From Chara braunii (Eukaryota > Streptophyta > Charophyceae > Charales > Characeae), in assembly GCA_003427395.1 (NCBI GenBank), contig BFEA01000684.1:462565-497719 (forward strand): a stretch of 35,155 bases of DNA. The letters run 5' to 3'. The position numbers and the translations under genes are program-made. This document shows positions 9,975-19,853 of the stretch, in pieces. The stretch's first letter is position 1. Every line of letters starts with the position of its first letter. Below the pieces are notes generated by a model. It was not told the origin of the DNA. It worked only from the letters and a program-made list of their open reading frames with translations, and did not search any database.

Positions 9975-11195
9975 TTAACTTTCTTCCCCTCCCCCAAACC
10001 ATTCTAGATTTACCAAAGCAAGTCCTGATTGAGGAAAAAAGTCTGAAAAACAAGTTGGTGATCTCAAAGAAGCTCCAGGTTGGATGTCAAACCAGTTATG
10101 AAAGGTGATATGGTAGTCCCTCCTGAACGTCTCCTGATTACCTCTCCCAGTTTCTCCATTGATGCATCCCCCATCCATTCCAAATTGAATTTCCATTTTT
10201 TTTGCTTAATGTCTTTTTTCTGTTTGAATTGTGAAAGTTTTTCTTTCATCATTTCCCATTGGGTTCTGATTTCCGTTTGGACAAACTGTTGGATTACTTC
10301 TGTCGTTTCCTTTCCTTCCATCTTTGTTTTTTCAATTGTTATTAGTACTTATTACACATGTTTTATCCCACAATGCCCACAACACAACTTTTCCGCTCAA
10401 TCAATAGAAGTTTTGTTGGAACACTGATAATTCAATTAATACCGGATTCTAGTATCCAAGAAGGATTGCTCTCCAGTCCCATGGCCATTCCAGGCCTGTT
10501 ATCCTTTGCCACACATAGTCCCATCGTCGCCATATCAAAACAACGCTTGGACATTTCAAAAAAATGTGTTCTATTGTTTCTCTGTATATTATACTAGGAA
10601 AGGCCTGTACACAGGAGATACACCATGGTAACGCCACTCCCCTTTGTTCAAGTGTAGAGTGATCTATTATCCAGTCATTTGTGGGTAAACATCTATGTAT
10701 TATGTGCCACTGTAAGGATGCAAACTTGGTCGGGCTCTCCTTTAAGCTCTTGAACCATCTCACTGGTTTAACCAAATCCTCGTATATGTTAAGGTGTCTA
10801 CACCATCGTTCTCTTATGATTTCTGACACCTCAACTTTAGGCCGCAGTAATCGATAAGATGCCTTAACTGTCAAGGATTGTATTCTCAAGGGTTTACTTC
10901 TCCTCTACACCCTCCAGATCCACTCTGATGGGTCTATTGGGAGATCATGAATGGGAAGATGCGGAAAGAACATTGTCTATCCTTTTGTTGATGCACAGTA
11001 TAAGGCTCTTATCCTGTACATTTCATAAAAAAAGGAAAATATTACTTATCTTGGTTCTTATTAGAGATCCTATTATCCTTGCAAATCTTAAGGACATTTA
11101 CCAACTCCCCCTCCTTGTGAACTTCCAAGATTTGACCCACTGTCTTGGAACCATCTTGCAGGTTCAAGCATACCCAATCCCTATGTGTCTATTCA
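9975..11195 (-). pseudogene. LINE ORF2 C-terminal fragment, copy 2
   Basis: On the minus strand an open stretch at 10889-10449 reads 'YRLLRPKVEVSEI', 'HRCLPTNDWIIDHSTLEQRG', 'WCISC', then 'ETIEHIFLKCP' and 'WDYVW'. This is the zinc-binding domain that follows reverse transcriptase in plant L1 elements, with C-x2-C and H-x3-C pairs. Upstream to about 11195 are broken pieces ('PSEWIWRV', then TAG). Downstream, in another frame, 10321-10064 gives 'QFVQTEIRTQWEMMKEKLSQ' and 'SMEKLGEVIRRR', matching the tail of copy 1. The palm and endonuclease are missing. The ORF1 at 12050-14125 on the same strand may belong to the same insertion. Confidence 0.8.
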
Positions 11196-11221
11196 GCGGG
11201 CAACGGGAAAGTTTCAACTCC

Positions 11222-11480
11222 ATTGTGCCCGTTGAATAGCCTCCGGGGCCCCGTTGAATTCCCGTTGAATGGTACAACGGGCCCTCCCCGTTGAATATTG
11301 TTCAACGGGGAGGGTGCATTGGGCCTCGGGCATGACGCTGGACGCACGTGAACCAAAAAAAAATCGTCCCATCGAATCCCGTTGAATCCCCGTTGAATCC
11401 CCGTTGAATCCCCGTTGAATCCCGTTGAATCCCCGTTGAATCCCCGTTGAATCCCGTTGAATCACCGTTGAATCCCGTTG
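11222..11480. repeat. TTCAACGGG minisatellite with perfect hairpin
   Basis: The word 'cccgttgaat' recurs about fifteen times, spaced irregularly to 11300 and then as an array of 10-11 bp units at 11373-11480. Between these lies a perfect 14-bp inverted repeat (11282-11295 and 11301-11314, loop tattg) built from the same word plus 'ccctcc'. It lies directly beside the LINE fragment and near the assembly gap. Confidence 0.85.
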
Positions 11481-11520
11481 GGAAAAAAAAACGGATGTCG
11501 TCCAAAAATTCCGAAAAAAA

Positions 11521-11622
11521 ACTATGTTATGCAGAAAAATAAACTGAACAACGTTTGCTTCAGTGTCACATCGAAAATCTTCACCAAATTAAAAATAAAA
11601 AATAAAATATAAAAATAAGTTA
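11521..11622 (+). repeat. Dispersed repeat R1, copy 3
   Basis: The third R1 copy, preceded by 'attccgaaaaaaaa' as in copy 1, and followed by (TTTA)n and a T/GT tract running into the gap. Confidence 0.7.
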
Positions 11623-11662
11623 TTTATTTATTTATTTATTTATTTTTTTACATGTGTGTGTG

Positions 11663-11945
11663 NNNNNNNNNNNNNNNNNNNNNNNNNNNNNNNNNNNNNN
11701 NNNNNNNNNNNNNNNNNNNNNNNNNNNNNNNNNNNNNNNNNNNNNNNNNNNNNNNNNNNNNNNNNNNNNNNNNNNNNNNNNNNNNNNNNNNNNNNNNNNN
11801 NNNNNNNNNNNNNNNNNNNNNNNNNNNNNNNNNNNNNNNNNNNNNNNNNNNNNNNNNNNNNNNNNNNNNNNNNNNNNNNNNNNNNNNNNNNNNNNNNNNN
11901 NNNNNNNNNNNNNNNNNNNNNNNNNNNNNNNNNNNNNNNNNNNNN
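11663..11945. other. Assembly gap (283 N)
   Basis: A run of 283 N between a (GT)n tract and a (GATT)n tract. Frames reported across it are meaningless, and the true length may differ. Confidence 0.99.
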
Positions 11946-12004
11946 TTTGATTGATTGATTGATTGACTGGTGGGGGATGGGGTGCCCCCCCAACCCCCAC
12001 CCAA

Positions 12005-12046
<42 letters not shown>
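11946..12046. repeat. (GATT)n and (AC)n microsatellites
   Basis: 'ttgattgattgattgattga' at 11947-11966 and a CA-dinucleotide array at about 12006-12044. The (AC)n truncates the ORF1 reading frame that comes in from the right. Confidence 0.9.
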
Positions 12047-12049
12047 CTT

Positions 12050-14125
12050 GCTGGCTCTCATTGCTTGATTGTCCTTGTGAATAGGTAATAAGTGTCCCAT
12101 TCTCTATTCCCTCCTCTCCCTCTTCCAATTCTAAATCTGAATCCTCTTCTTTGTCTAGCAGAAAGAAGGAACCTTTCTCCATGTAATTTGTAGGTTGTAG
12201 TCCTGGTGATATATTTTTTATTTTTTTCCTTCCTTTGATCACCGGTCTCCACTGCTGCATACTTAAAGCTCCTTTTCTTTTGCTTTGAATATCTGAACTT
12301 TTTACCTCTTGTTGAAAAGGTGTTTCCCTGTTCCCCATAGTAGAAGACTTTTGTAAATCCACAGGCGTTGATACTGTAAGTGCTGTATTTTGGTTTCCTA
12401 GGGGTGCTTTCGTCCTCTGTGCCCCCCTTCAGGACACCTCAAGTGGGACCCATGAATCAAGAGGCTTGGTGTCCCAATTTGGGTCCTCCTGTCGTTCCCA
12501 AACCCAACCTTGAGGAGCCTCTCCTTTGCTTCTACTCTCCACATAGACCCACGCTTTGTGGCCTGCATCCATAGTTCGCCAAAGATTGGGTTTGAACGGA
12601 TCCCGGATTAATCTTCTTGGGACGCAATTTTTCTTTGCTGGGTTCTGTGGGCAGTCTTGGTCCATGCTCTAATGACCATAAGCCCTGCATCGGAAACACC
12701 AGGGTCTCAGCTTATGTGCCGTATGGATACGATACTCCCTCCCTCCTACCCTGTAAGGGATGACATCATCAATGCTAAATGGAGTGTTGGTCGGATGATT
12801 AAGGGCGAGCATTAGATAGTCATCCCTTTTAGTCGCATAGGCCGGCAGGGGATCTATAAAATCCACAATGTCATACTTGGTCCCAAAGTCATATATGAAT
12901 GCTGCCTGGATTTCTATTGGGATATGTCTAAATTCCACCCAGTAGAACTTCTCCGTCATTTGTTTTCTTTTTTCATTCGGGTCTTGTTTTGGAGGTGACC
13001 ATGAATAAATTCGGACTTCGGACCGTTCGCATCTTAGTTTACGCCAGTTTTCAATTGTCTTCTTGTCCGATATGTGTAAACACAATACTGTGAAGATTGT
13101 TGAACTACCCTTGTATATCGATAATTTCCTACAGATCCACTTGATTTTCTCATTAGTGGACTTGTAGGCGGAGTCATCGTGAAAGACCCAGTTGTTCGCA
13201 TGCGCTAGATAGACTGCATCTCGTTCTTCCTGTTTCTGGGCCGGATATGTTTTGATCTGCGACTTCTTCCCTGCCATTTCAATCACTCTGTTTTCATAGG
13301 AAATAATAAATTTAGACAGAAAGAAGGCTTTGACTGTTGGGAGGTTACGCAGTGGTATTTTCAATGACTGAGACTGCCCTCCCTGCCTTCTTATCTCTAA
13401 TTCCTTTGAATGGCACTGCCCCTTCACACATTGCACCTAGGGCTGATGCCCATCCTCCTGCTGCTGCGTGCCTTGTGACTGGGTAACCTCCTTTTTCTTT
13501 TGGTTTTGGGTTGCAGTTGCTTGCTTTTCTTCATTCTCCTCCTTTCCTTCCTTTCCTTCAGGCTCTCCCCCCCTTCCAACTCCTTCGCCCTGTCCTCCTC
13601 CTCTCCCTTTCATCCCTCCTTCCTTTCCTCCCCTCCTTTCTCACCTCCACTCCCCCCCCCCACCTTCTCTTTCCTCAATGTCTGCAATTGGCTTTGAGAG
13701 GCGCCCGCTTGCAACCCCATTTTTTCCCTGCTACCCATTGCGTATTGCGAAGCTGAGGACGTTCTTTGGTGCTTGAAAGTCATAATTGAACCTATTCCCG
13801 ACACCAGGGCCAGATTAGTGTTCAGACTCTCTGTTTGCTATGACTGTTTTTGTGCAGAGTCTGTCCCTTCTATTTCATCCATATTGAATAGAGGGTTAAT
13901 TATCAGTTCCCCTTGCTGTTCACCCTGATCCTTCAGTGACTCAGACTTGCTTATCCTTTCCGAGGACTGTTCCTCATTTACTGCATTTTCTATTTGTTCT
14001 TTTTGCTCCTTTTGTTCTTCTCTCGTCAGTATCTCTCCCTCCATCATATGTCCAACACATTTCCTTTGTCCTCCTTCCTTTGTTTTTGTTTTGTTGTCAA
14101 CACTGCCATGATGAGGGTATGCCAT
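12050..14125 (-). pseudogene. LINE ORF1 (DUF4283-like, zinc knuckle), decayed
   Basis: Read from 14125 downwards. A charged N-terminus starts 'MAYPHHGSVDNK' and is rich in E, K and Q. A Gly/Lys/Glu-rich low-complexity hinge follows (the C/T-rich tract at 13530-13690). A 255-codon frame (13436-12669) then carries a DUF4283-type nucleic-acid-binding fold ('FYWVEFRHIPIEI' and 'YDIVDFIDPLPAY') and ends 'PWCFRCRAYGH', the start of a CCHC knuckle. TAG interrupts there; the next frame supplies 'SMDQDC', completing C-x2-C-x4-H-x6-C. The C-terminal part (12665-12429 and 12362-12050) has 'WRPVIKGRKK' and an acidic tract 'DSDLELEEGEEG'. Such ORF1 proteins bind LINE RNA. It is broken by stops and frameshifts and cut by (AC)n. 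Confidence 0.75.
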
Positions 14126-14634
14126 TGTCTTGCCGCCATTTGTCTCATCGCTCCTCTAAACAAGAGCATTGATTCTCTCAATCTGTGACTGCGTTGATGA
14201 TGAATTATACGCGACATTTTCTTTATCCAGATAACCAAAAAGGGCTTGGAAAAAAAAGTCTATCTCCTTTGTTTAATTTAAGAGTTATTCAATTATTTTA
14301 TTTTATTTTTGTTTTTAATTATTTCGTTTTTGGCCAGGATGCTTGTGGGGAGGTAATTTCTCTCCTCTCTCTTTTACTCCCTCCTCCTTCTTCTCCTTCC
14401 AAGTTCCACCCCCCTTCATAGCTTCCTTTACCACCCCTACTGTCTTCCTATAATCCTCCCTTTTTCTAATATTCTTTGTTGCTTCACCAGAGATGTATGG
14501 CCAGATCCCTATTCCAATCTATTCTTTTTTTTTTGTCTTCCCACAACTAGTTAAAATCCCTATCTCCACTTAATATCTCCCTTTTCTCTCCTCAACTGCC
14601 CAGAGGGCTTACCATCGCATTTGATTGTTTATCT

Positions 14635-15540
14635 GGCATACTGTGTTTGTCCTTCCTTCCTCCCCTTGTCTCCCTTCCTTTCTTCGTTCCCCCGCGTCTC
14701 TTCCTTCCCCCACTTCTCTCCTCGTGCGTCCTTCGTTATCCTCACAATGTATGCCACATAATCGTTCAATGATTGTGATTCCACACAATGCTTGAGTCGC
14801 AATTTCACAATGCAAGTCACTCGTCCGTTCAATGATCGTGATTACATCAATGATGACCACTCTCTTGGCATTCCACACTGCATCATGATTACTCAACCCG
14901 TGCTACTCAATCATGCAATGCACTCAATTATCCAATGATCGCATATGGCACACTGTTCCAGTGTTCCTTCCTCCCCTTGTCTCCCTCCCTTCTTTCGTTC
15001 CTCCACGTCTCTTCCTCCCCCACTTCTCTCATCGTGTGTCCTTCGTTTTACACTATCCTCACATCATGCCTGCGTCACTATTTCACATTACAATCCATTC
15101 TTTCATTCGATGATTGTGATTACGTTAGTGATGACCAGTCTCTTGGCACTTCTTCCCGATTCGTAATTACACAATGAGTGCTCCTCAATCATACATTGAA
15201 ATCACTCATCCAATGATCGTGCCCAATGCATGCCCCTACCTATTCAAACCACTGGTCCATTCGATGATCACGATAACATTAATGCAGGACACTCTCTTGG
15301 TATTTCTTCCCGATTCTGTCCTTCAATGCGTGCTTAATCATACACGACACTCAATTATCCGATGATCACGCACAATGCATACCACTACCCATTCGATGAT
15401 GCTCACAATGCATGTCACTCAACTTTTCAATGTTCTTGATTCCACACTATGCATGCGTCGCGAAGCCACTTCGACTATACCATGATCTTGATTATGTCAA
15501 TGATGGTCACTGATCAATCCTTCATCGCCATTTCACAATG
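14635..15540. repeat. Degenerate satellite, ~312 bp period
   Basis: A block beginning 'ggcatactgtg..tgtccttccttcctcccctt' at 14635 recurs at 14947 ('ggcacactg...'). Both go on to 'ccacttctctc.tcgtg.gtccttcg', 'tcctcaca', 'gatcgtgatta' and 'gatgaccactctcttggca'. The second half-unit repeats again near 15250-15330 ('gatgatcacgataac', 'cactctcttggtatttcttc'). Sub-motifs 'caatgatcgtg' and 'cacaatgcatgccact' are scattered throughout. No gene. Confidence 0.75.
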
Positions 15541-15541
15541 C

Positions 15542-15722
15542 ATGCCACGTAATCCTACCATGATCGCACGTTACCACAATGTATTACACTCAACCAACCG
15601 ATGATGTTGCTATACTTGCCACTGCACTTGATGCCACACAATCATCCCATGATCACGCGTTTTCACAATGTATTTAACTCAACCAACCAATGATGTATAC
15701 TGTACTTGCCACTGCACTTGAT
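15542..15722 (+). repeat. Tandem duplication, ~89 bp period
   Basis: 'atgccacgtaatcctaccat' at 15542 and 'atgccacacaatcatcccat' at 15631 head two units, both ending 'cttgccactgcacttgat'. They share the vocabulary of the neighbouring satellite and are probably a derivative of it. Confidence 0.75.
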
Positions 15723-16180
15723 TAATCCTCGATTTCGAATCCACAAAACCCGATTCCACATTTTATGCCACTCAATCATTCAAACATCCCATGATCACTA
15801 CACTTGCCCCTGCATCATATGATGATTTGGTGATTCTTAGCAAGTGTTCCGCGCGATGCGCCGTTGTTGACACCTAATCGCACGCAACTCCAGTTGGCTA
15901 AGCCAACCAAGGCGCACGTGTCGTTGCGAGCGCATGCTCGTAGGCGCTTGCGATTAGCGCAGGAGCCATAGGCCTATGGCAGCTTCCTTAAATTAGTCAT
16001 TCACCAATCATTTCGATGTAAAACGAAGGTAGACACTCAAAATATCTCAACGCAATATGTTCTCACCCCTGACCATCCACATTCGTATGCGATTTTACCC
16101 CAGGTTTTCGAGTTCTTACCTCATATCAATCTTAGAATTGTCTTCCATTCGAGCTGCATACCTCTTCATTCATTCTGTAG
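15723..16180. other. Unrecognised intergenic sequence
   Basis: Mixed sequence with no long frame. The block 15840-15980 is GC-richer and contains several 'gcgca/tgcgc' words and 'aggcctatgg', but no identifiable feature. Confidence 0.35.
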
Positions 16181-17400
16181 TTTAGAATGCGCTTCGTTCC
16201 CCTCTCATCTTTTCCCCCCAACTCCGTTTGGACGCAATCGAGGCAAGTAGAAACCCGTATACTTCCTTCACCCCAATCTCCTCCAACTCCTCCTTCCTCT
16301 ATTCAAAGAAGGAGAAGCTGCTGTTACTCCCACGTACCTGACGTGGCGAGACCAGCAAATATCGCTGCGAGCCGACTTCTTGTATGAGTGTCACTAATTC
16401 CATCGACGCCTTCCCCCTATCAATCAGAGAAGCAACGTCATCGAACCCTCCATTCTAGGGAGCAAGCTCTCCGTGAGATGCGTCGGCATTGACTCTCACT
16501 CACGCGCAACCTTAGTCATCGAAGCTCACCAACAGAGGCACACTGGTCGCTTGGTGAAGCTCACCAACCGAGGCACACGACTATGGTACTTTTCAATTTG
16601 AATTATCTTTGCCTTCGCATCGGCACCATGCATGCGAGCCTCCCCTCCCCGCTTCCCACGCTGCCTCCGACACTCTCTTCTTCGCGCTCACACTCCTCTC
16701 CCTGTAACTGTTTTCCATCTCTCCTTCAACCTTGCACGCCTTTTCCCTCCTTCTTGATTGTCTGAATCTTGGTTCATTTTCATGCTATTCTTCGCGCCCT
16801 TCTTCTTCGCGCTCTAATCCCCGCACTCAAATAAGTGAAATAACCTGTTATCCCGCCCCCCTCCTCTTCACTCTCCGTAGCCAAGGAGACGCACCGTGTA
16901 AGAAGGAAATTTCTGATACACGACGATTCAAATTGGCTACAACTGGGATCCAAAGGATCGACGTGACTTTCGTTAGGCGAGTATCCCTGAGCCTTTCTCT
17001 GCTCTTCCCTGTCTCAGTCCTAACCCTTCCTAGCTTCCATCTTCTTTTCTGCAGCTATAAATTCCGCAAGCGCTCCCAAAACTCTCTCTCTCGACTCATC
17101 AGCCCGCTTCCGGGAAGCTGTGGCTAGGTGGTATGAAGGAAGGTGCGAGTCGAAAAGTCTCGATGAGCTGACTGAAGTTTAGCGCTCGGCATGCTGGATC
17201 GCCCGACGGACTATGGGATCCGAGCAGGGCTGTGCAAAGACTAAGTCGGCGGGGTGACGATCGCTATGGTGGATTGGCACGTGAGTCGTGACGGCTGGGA
17301 TCGTCAGTGCAACTGAGACACTTGAGTCGGAAGTGAGTTAGTGCATGGCATGGGGCAATGGTGGAATTTTATGTCAGAAGTGCTTCTCCTTTTCATCCCA
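16181..17400 (+). other. Pyrimidine-rich region with splice-acceptor-like sites
   Basis: The plus strand has two strong acceptor-like sites. One is a C/T tract ending 'ctctccgtag' at about 16880. The other is 'tcctaacccttcc' (branch-point-like) followed by C/T and 'tttctgcag' ending at about 17054. Frames between them are short and show no recognised domain. This could be the 5' part or non-coding exons of a gene, or simply pyrimidine-rich DNA. A 23-bp repeat 'gaagctcaccaac.gaggca' occurs at 16521 and 16556. Confidence 0.25.
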
Positions 17401-18528
17401 AAAAATTGTATCTTCGAGTGTGAATTCCGATCGCTCGGCTTTTAAATCGAAACTTCCCTGGACAAGATTGCCTGACATTCTGTGATTGTTTTCTACTCGT
17501 TCTTCCCTCGTGGTCTACGTCCGTACTCTCTCTCTCTCTCCTCCGGTCACGTTATATCGTAATGGATAAATTATGGTAACCTTGCTTCTCTCACTTCGAT
17601 ATGTGCATGCGGTGAATCGTGTGAGAGAGTTGTTATAACATGATTTTAAGGACGATTGGCTGATCAACTGAATGATCTGGTTGCCTGGAATTTCAAACGA
17701 ATGATGTATGATTAAGATCTGTTTTGAGCTTATCTTTTCTGCCATGTGGACTAACGGCCCTAACCCGACCGGGCGCCAACTTACCATGCCCCCGCCGGGC
17801 TCCTTCCCGTACAACGAGGAAAGGATATGTGTATGCAAGTGGGACGTTCGAGAAGCCGTCGCCAAGATCGGAGGGTGTTATTACTTTCCTCCCGAAACTC
17901 GGTGTTCTGGATTCATCGACGCGACTTTTATTATCATTGATACGCACTTCCTGCCCTATTCGTTGTTATTGCCATTTAACGAACTACGTTGTTATTGTCA
18001 TTTAACGAACTAATCGTCGTCCCGTGGGCGGCAGTGGAGCCTCATTGGCCTAACACTCTGTGCAGCGATTGTCGTCTCGTCGAGCGTTACTACGCCAAAC
18101 GTTTCCACTATCGCACATGTGGCGAAGACGAGCACAAAGAGAAGGCTACTCGATTGAGGCCCTCTACGTCGGACTCAGAGTTGTGTAACGAACGAGACCT
18201 TATCCGAAAACGGGATACCACGCGCGTACCCGCCCCCTTTCACGCGAAACGAAGAGCGACGACTCTCTGGGAAGTTCAACGATGCCTTTTAGACTGAATT
18301 TCCCATAGCTGCGAGTCCCATGTGCACCTTTTTCTCCCTCAAATCCCGCACAGCGACGGACCTTCTCCAACACGGGGGATTTCAGTTCTGTCTGTGTCCC
18401 CGCACTCAATTTTCCAAAAATCCTTGGCACACCCCGTCTTTGCTGCCCTTCCCCGGGCTGGGCGGGCCCCCTTTCGCAAACCAAAACACTCTGACCGGGA
18501 AGCAACACAGGGCGTGAGGTTGAGCGTC
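17401..18528. other. Unrecognised region, weak ORFs only
   Basis: Balanced base composition with overlapping frames on both strands (for example 17708-18013 and 17989-18297 plus). None has a motif I recognise, so I call no gene. A 26-bp tandem duplication (17961-17986, 17987-18012; 'cgttgttattg.catttaac') is certain. Confidence 0.3.
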
Positions 18529-18613
18529 ACAACCATTGGCTGCCACTACCAGCAATCACTGCGGGTCTGGTCCTTGGCCCCTACAACGCTCTGGGCTTCA
18601 AAAAAAAAAAAAC
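18529..18613 (+). repeat. Dispersed repeat R2, copy 2, ending in poly(A)
   Basis: The 44 bases at 18529-18572 match copy 1 (9178-9221). Here the match continues into 'ctacaacgctctgggcttc' and then 13 A, suggesting that R2 is or was a poly(A)-tailed retroposon. No target duplication is apparent. Confidence 0.55.
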
Positions 18614-18686
18614 CTCTTCTTTTATTGGGGGGCTCCATTGCAGGTGGATTGAGGAGACTCAGGGCCTCGTTAAACACTCCTAACTT

Positions 18687-18890
18687 CCTAAGAGCATCCT
18701 CAGATGAATATGGTGGGTGTTCCATCCCTGCCAACCACATTCCCACCACATCTGAGGATGGTCTTAGGGACACCCACCATACTCTCTGGAAACTATGCCA
18801 ACCACATTCATCTGGGTCACCCATCATATTTTTCAGAGAATATGGTGGGCGTCCCATAGCTGCCAACCACTTTCCCACCACAGATGGGAG
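18687..18890. repeat. Foldback / MITE-like nested inverted repeats
   Basis: An 82-bp unit has 20-bp termini: 'cctaagagcatcctcagatg' (18687-18706), and 18749-18768, whose complement differs at one base. Its core word 'atatggtgggtg' and 'gccaaccacattcccaccac' recur in direct orientation at 18838-18888. The core also recurs inverted at 18770-18790 ('acacccaccatact'). The result is interleaved direct and inverted copies of one short element. Confidence 0.7.
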
Positions 18891-18982
18891 CACTCTATCG
18901 GAATATTTTCTCAGTACTACTGTAATTTTTCTCAGTGTCGCAAAATTTTCTCACTACCTTCTCAATCTTCTCCGCATGCAGT

Positions 18983-18998
18983 ACTATGCACTTCTCCC

Positions 18999-19029
<31 letters not shown>

Positions 19030-19040
19030 ATGCACTTCTC
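18983..19040 (+). mobile_element. Poly(A)-only insertion with 14-bp TSD
   Basis: The 14-mer 'actatgcacttctc' is at 18983-18996 and again at 19027-19040. Between them are only 'cc' and 28 A. This is the expected product of target-primed reverse transcription that stopped almost at once, leaving tail and target duplication but no body. The 'cc' before the A run fits the ends of several poly(A) elements here (U6 copy, tail at 34480). Confidence 0.85.
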
Positions 19041-19224
19041 AGACTCTGAGCAGTTCCTCAGAATTTTCATGGTACTCTCTGCGACGTGTCCCAAGTACTT
19101 GCCCCTACCGTCTTCCCCCGAGCACAACGCACTCTCATTACGACTGCCCCTACCGTCTTCCCTCTCCCCAGCCCACCGCTGGGACACCACTTTGTCTTTT
19201 TTCTTACATAATTTTTCAAACTAG

Positions 19225-19253
19225 AAGTGTGTCCCGTCCTGGGGGACATCGGT

Positions 19254-19285
<32 letters not shown>

Positions 19286-19358
19286 GGCCCCTGCGAAAGG
19301 ACGACACGCATCAATCGAGAAATGATCCAAAAAAAAAAAAAAAAAAAAAGTGTGTCCC
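19225..19358 (+). mobile_element. TSD-bounded insertion carrying the U6 retrocopy
   Basis: 'aagtgtgtccc' lies at 19225-19235 and again at 19348-19358, the second overlapping the end of a 21-A tail. Because U6 itself starts 'gtccc', five of the eleven bases could be 5' microhomology instead of duplication. Either reading supports retrotransposition. Confidence 0.8.
19231..19328 (+). pseudogene. U6 snRNA retropseudogene
   Basis: This is almost full-length U6, the catalytic spliceosomal snRNA. It has the 5' stem-loop 'gtcccgtcctgggggac', 'aaaattggaacgatacagag' with the ACAGAGA box at 19269-19275, the AGC triad at 19281-19283, 'atggcccctgcg', and the 3' part 'gacacgca.caatcgagaaat'. It differs from plant U6 at scattered positions (for example 'cgaaaggacg' for 'cgcaaggatg'). 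Genuine U6 ends in a pol III T run; here the body passes straight into poly(A). No upstream sequence element like RTCCCACATCG is seen upstream. A processed pseudogene is by far the best reading. Confidence 0.9.
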
Positions 19359-19651
19359 AGCAACAGTTTCCCCTTCGATTGCCGGGGAGAGGAAGCCCAA
19401 CGCCCAGACGTATCGGATCGAAAGTCGATCAATTTTCTGAGTAATTTCTTCAAACATCGTGAACCGATCAGCAATTACAGAAAATCGGAAAGCACCCCTG
19501 AGATTCATCAGAAGCAATGATAAGAGAAGAATAGCACGCGCAAGTCTTTGCTGTAATGTGAGAAATTCTTTTGATTGTTTTCAAATTTGAAACAGTCGAA
19601 CGTGGAACCTGATCTTCTTTTCCTTTTTTGTTGTTGTGCTAACAACACACC

Positions 19652-19853
19652 AAAAAAAAAAAAAAAAAAAAGAAGGGGCAAGTACGTTGAAGTCACAGGT
19701 GCAGTCCCGAATGGACAAGACAATCACACCTTCGATGGTGCAGTTCCGAATGGACCAAAAAAAAAAAAAAGGCGGCAAGTACGTTGAAGTCACAGGTGCA
19801 GTTCCGAATGGACAAAAAAAAATAAAAAAAATGGGCACGTACGTTGAAGTCAC
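19652..19853 (+). repeat. Recurrent poly(A) insertions at one target word
   Basis: The target-like word 'gcaagtacgttgaagtcac' occurs at 19678-19696 and 19775-19793, and with one change at 19835-19853. Each of the first two is followed by 'aggtgcagtYccgaatggac'. The first goes on 40 bases, repeats 'ggtgcagttccgaatggacc' and ends in 14 A (19757-19770). The second runs directly into A9-T-A8 (19814-19831). Another 20-A run (19652-19671) precedes the block. Either retroposons entered the same site repeatedly, or a poly(A) unit was duplicated in tandem. Confidence 0.75.

Noticed and set aside
11373-11480. CRISPR-like array of short repeats
   Set aside because: Units are 10-11 bp with no unique spacers, in eukaryotic DNA. 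It is a minisatellite.
11640-12362. Long frame spanning the gap
   Set aside because: Most of it is undetermined bases. Only the right-hand part is real, and it belongs to the LINE ORF1 relic.
17708-18297. Two overlapping plus-strand frames as a split gene
   Set aside because: No domain, no convincing splice pair, and a 26-bp tandem duplication creates part of the overlap.
19231-19328. Functional U6 gene
   Set aside because: No pol III T-run terminator at the 3' end, no upstream sequence element, and a poly(A) tail and TSD are present.
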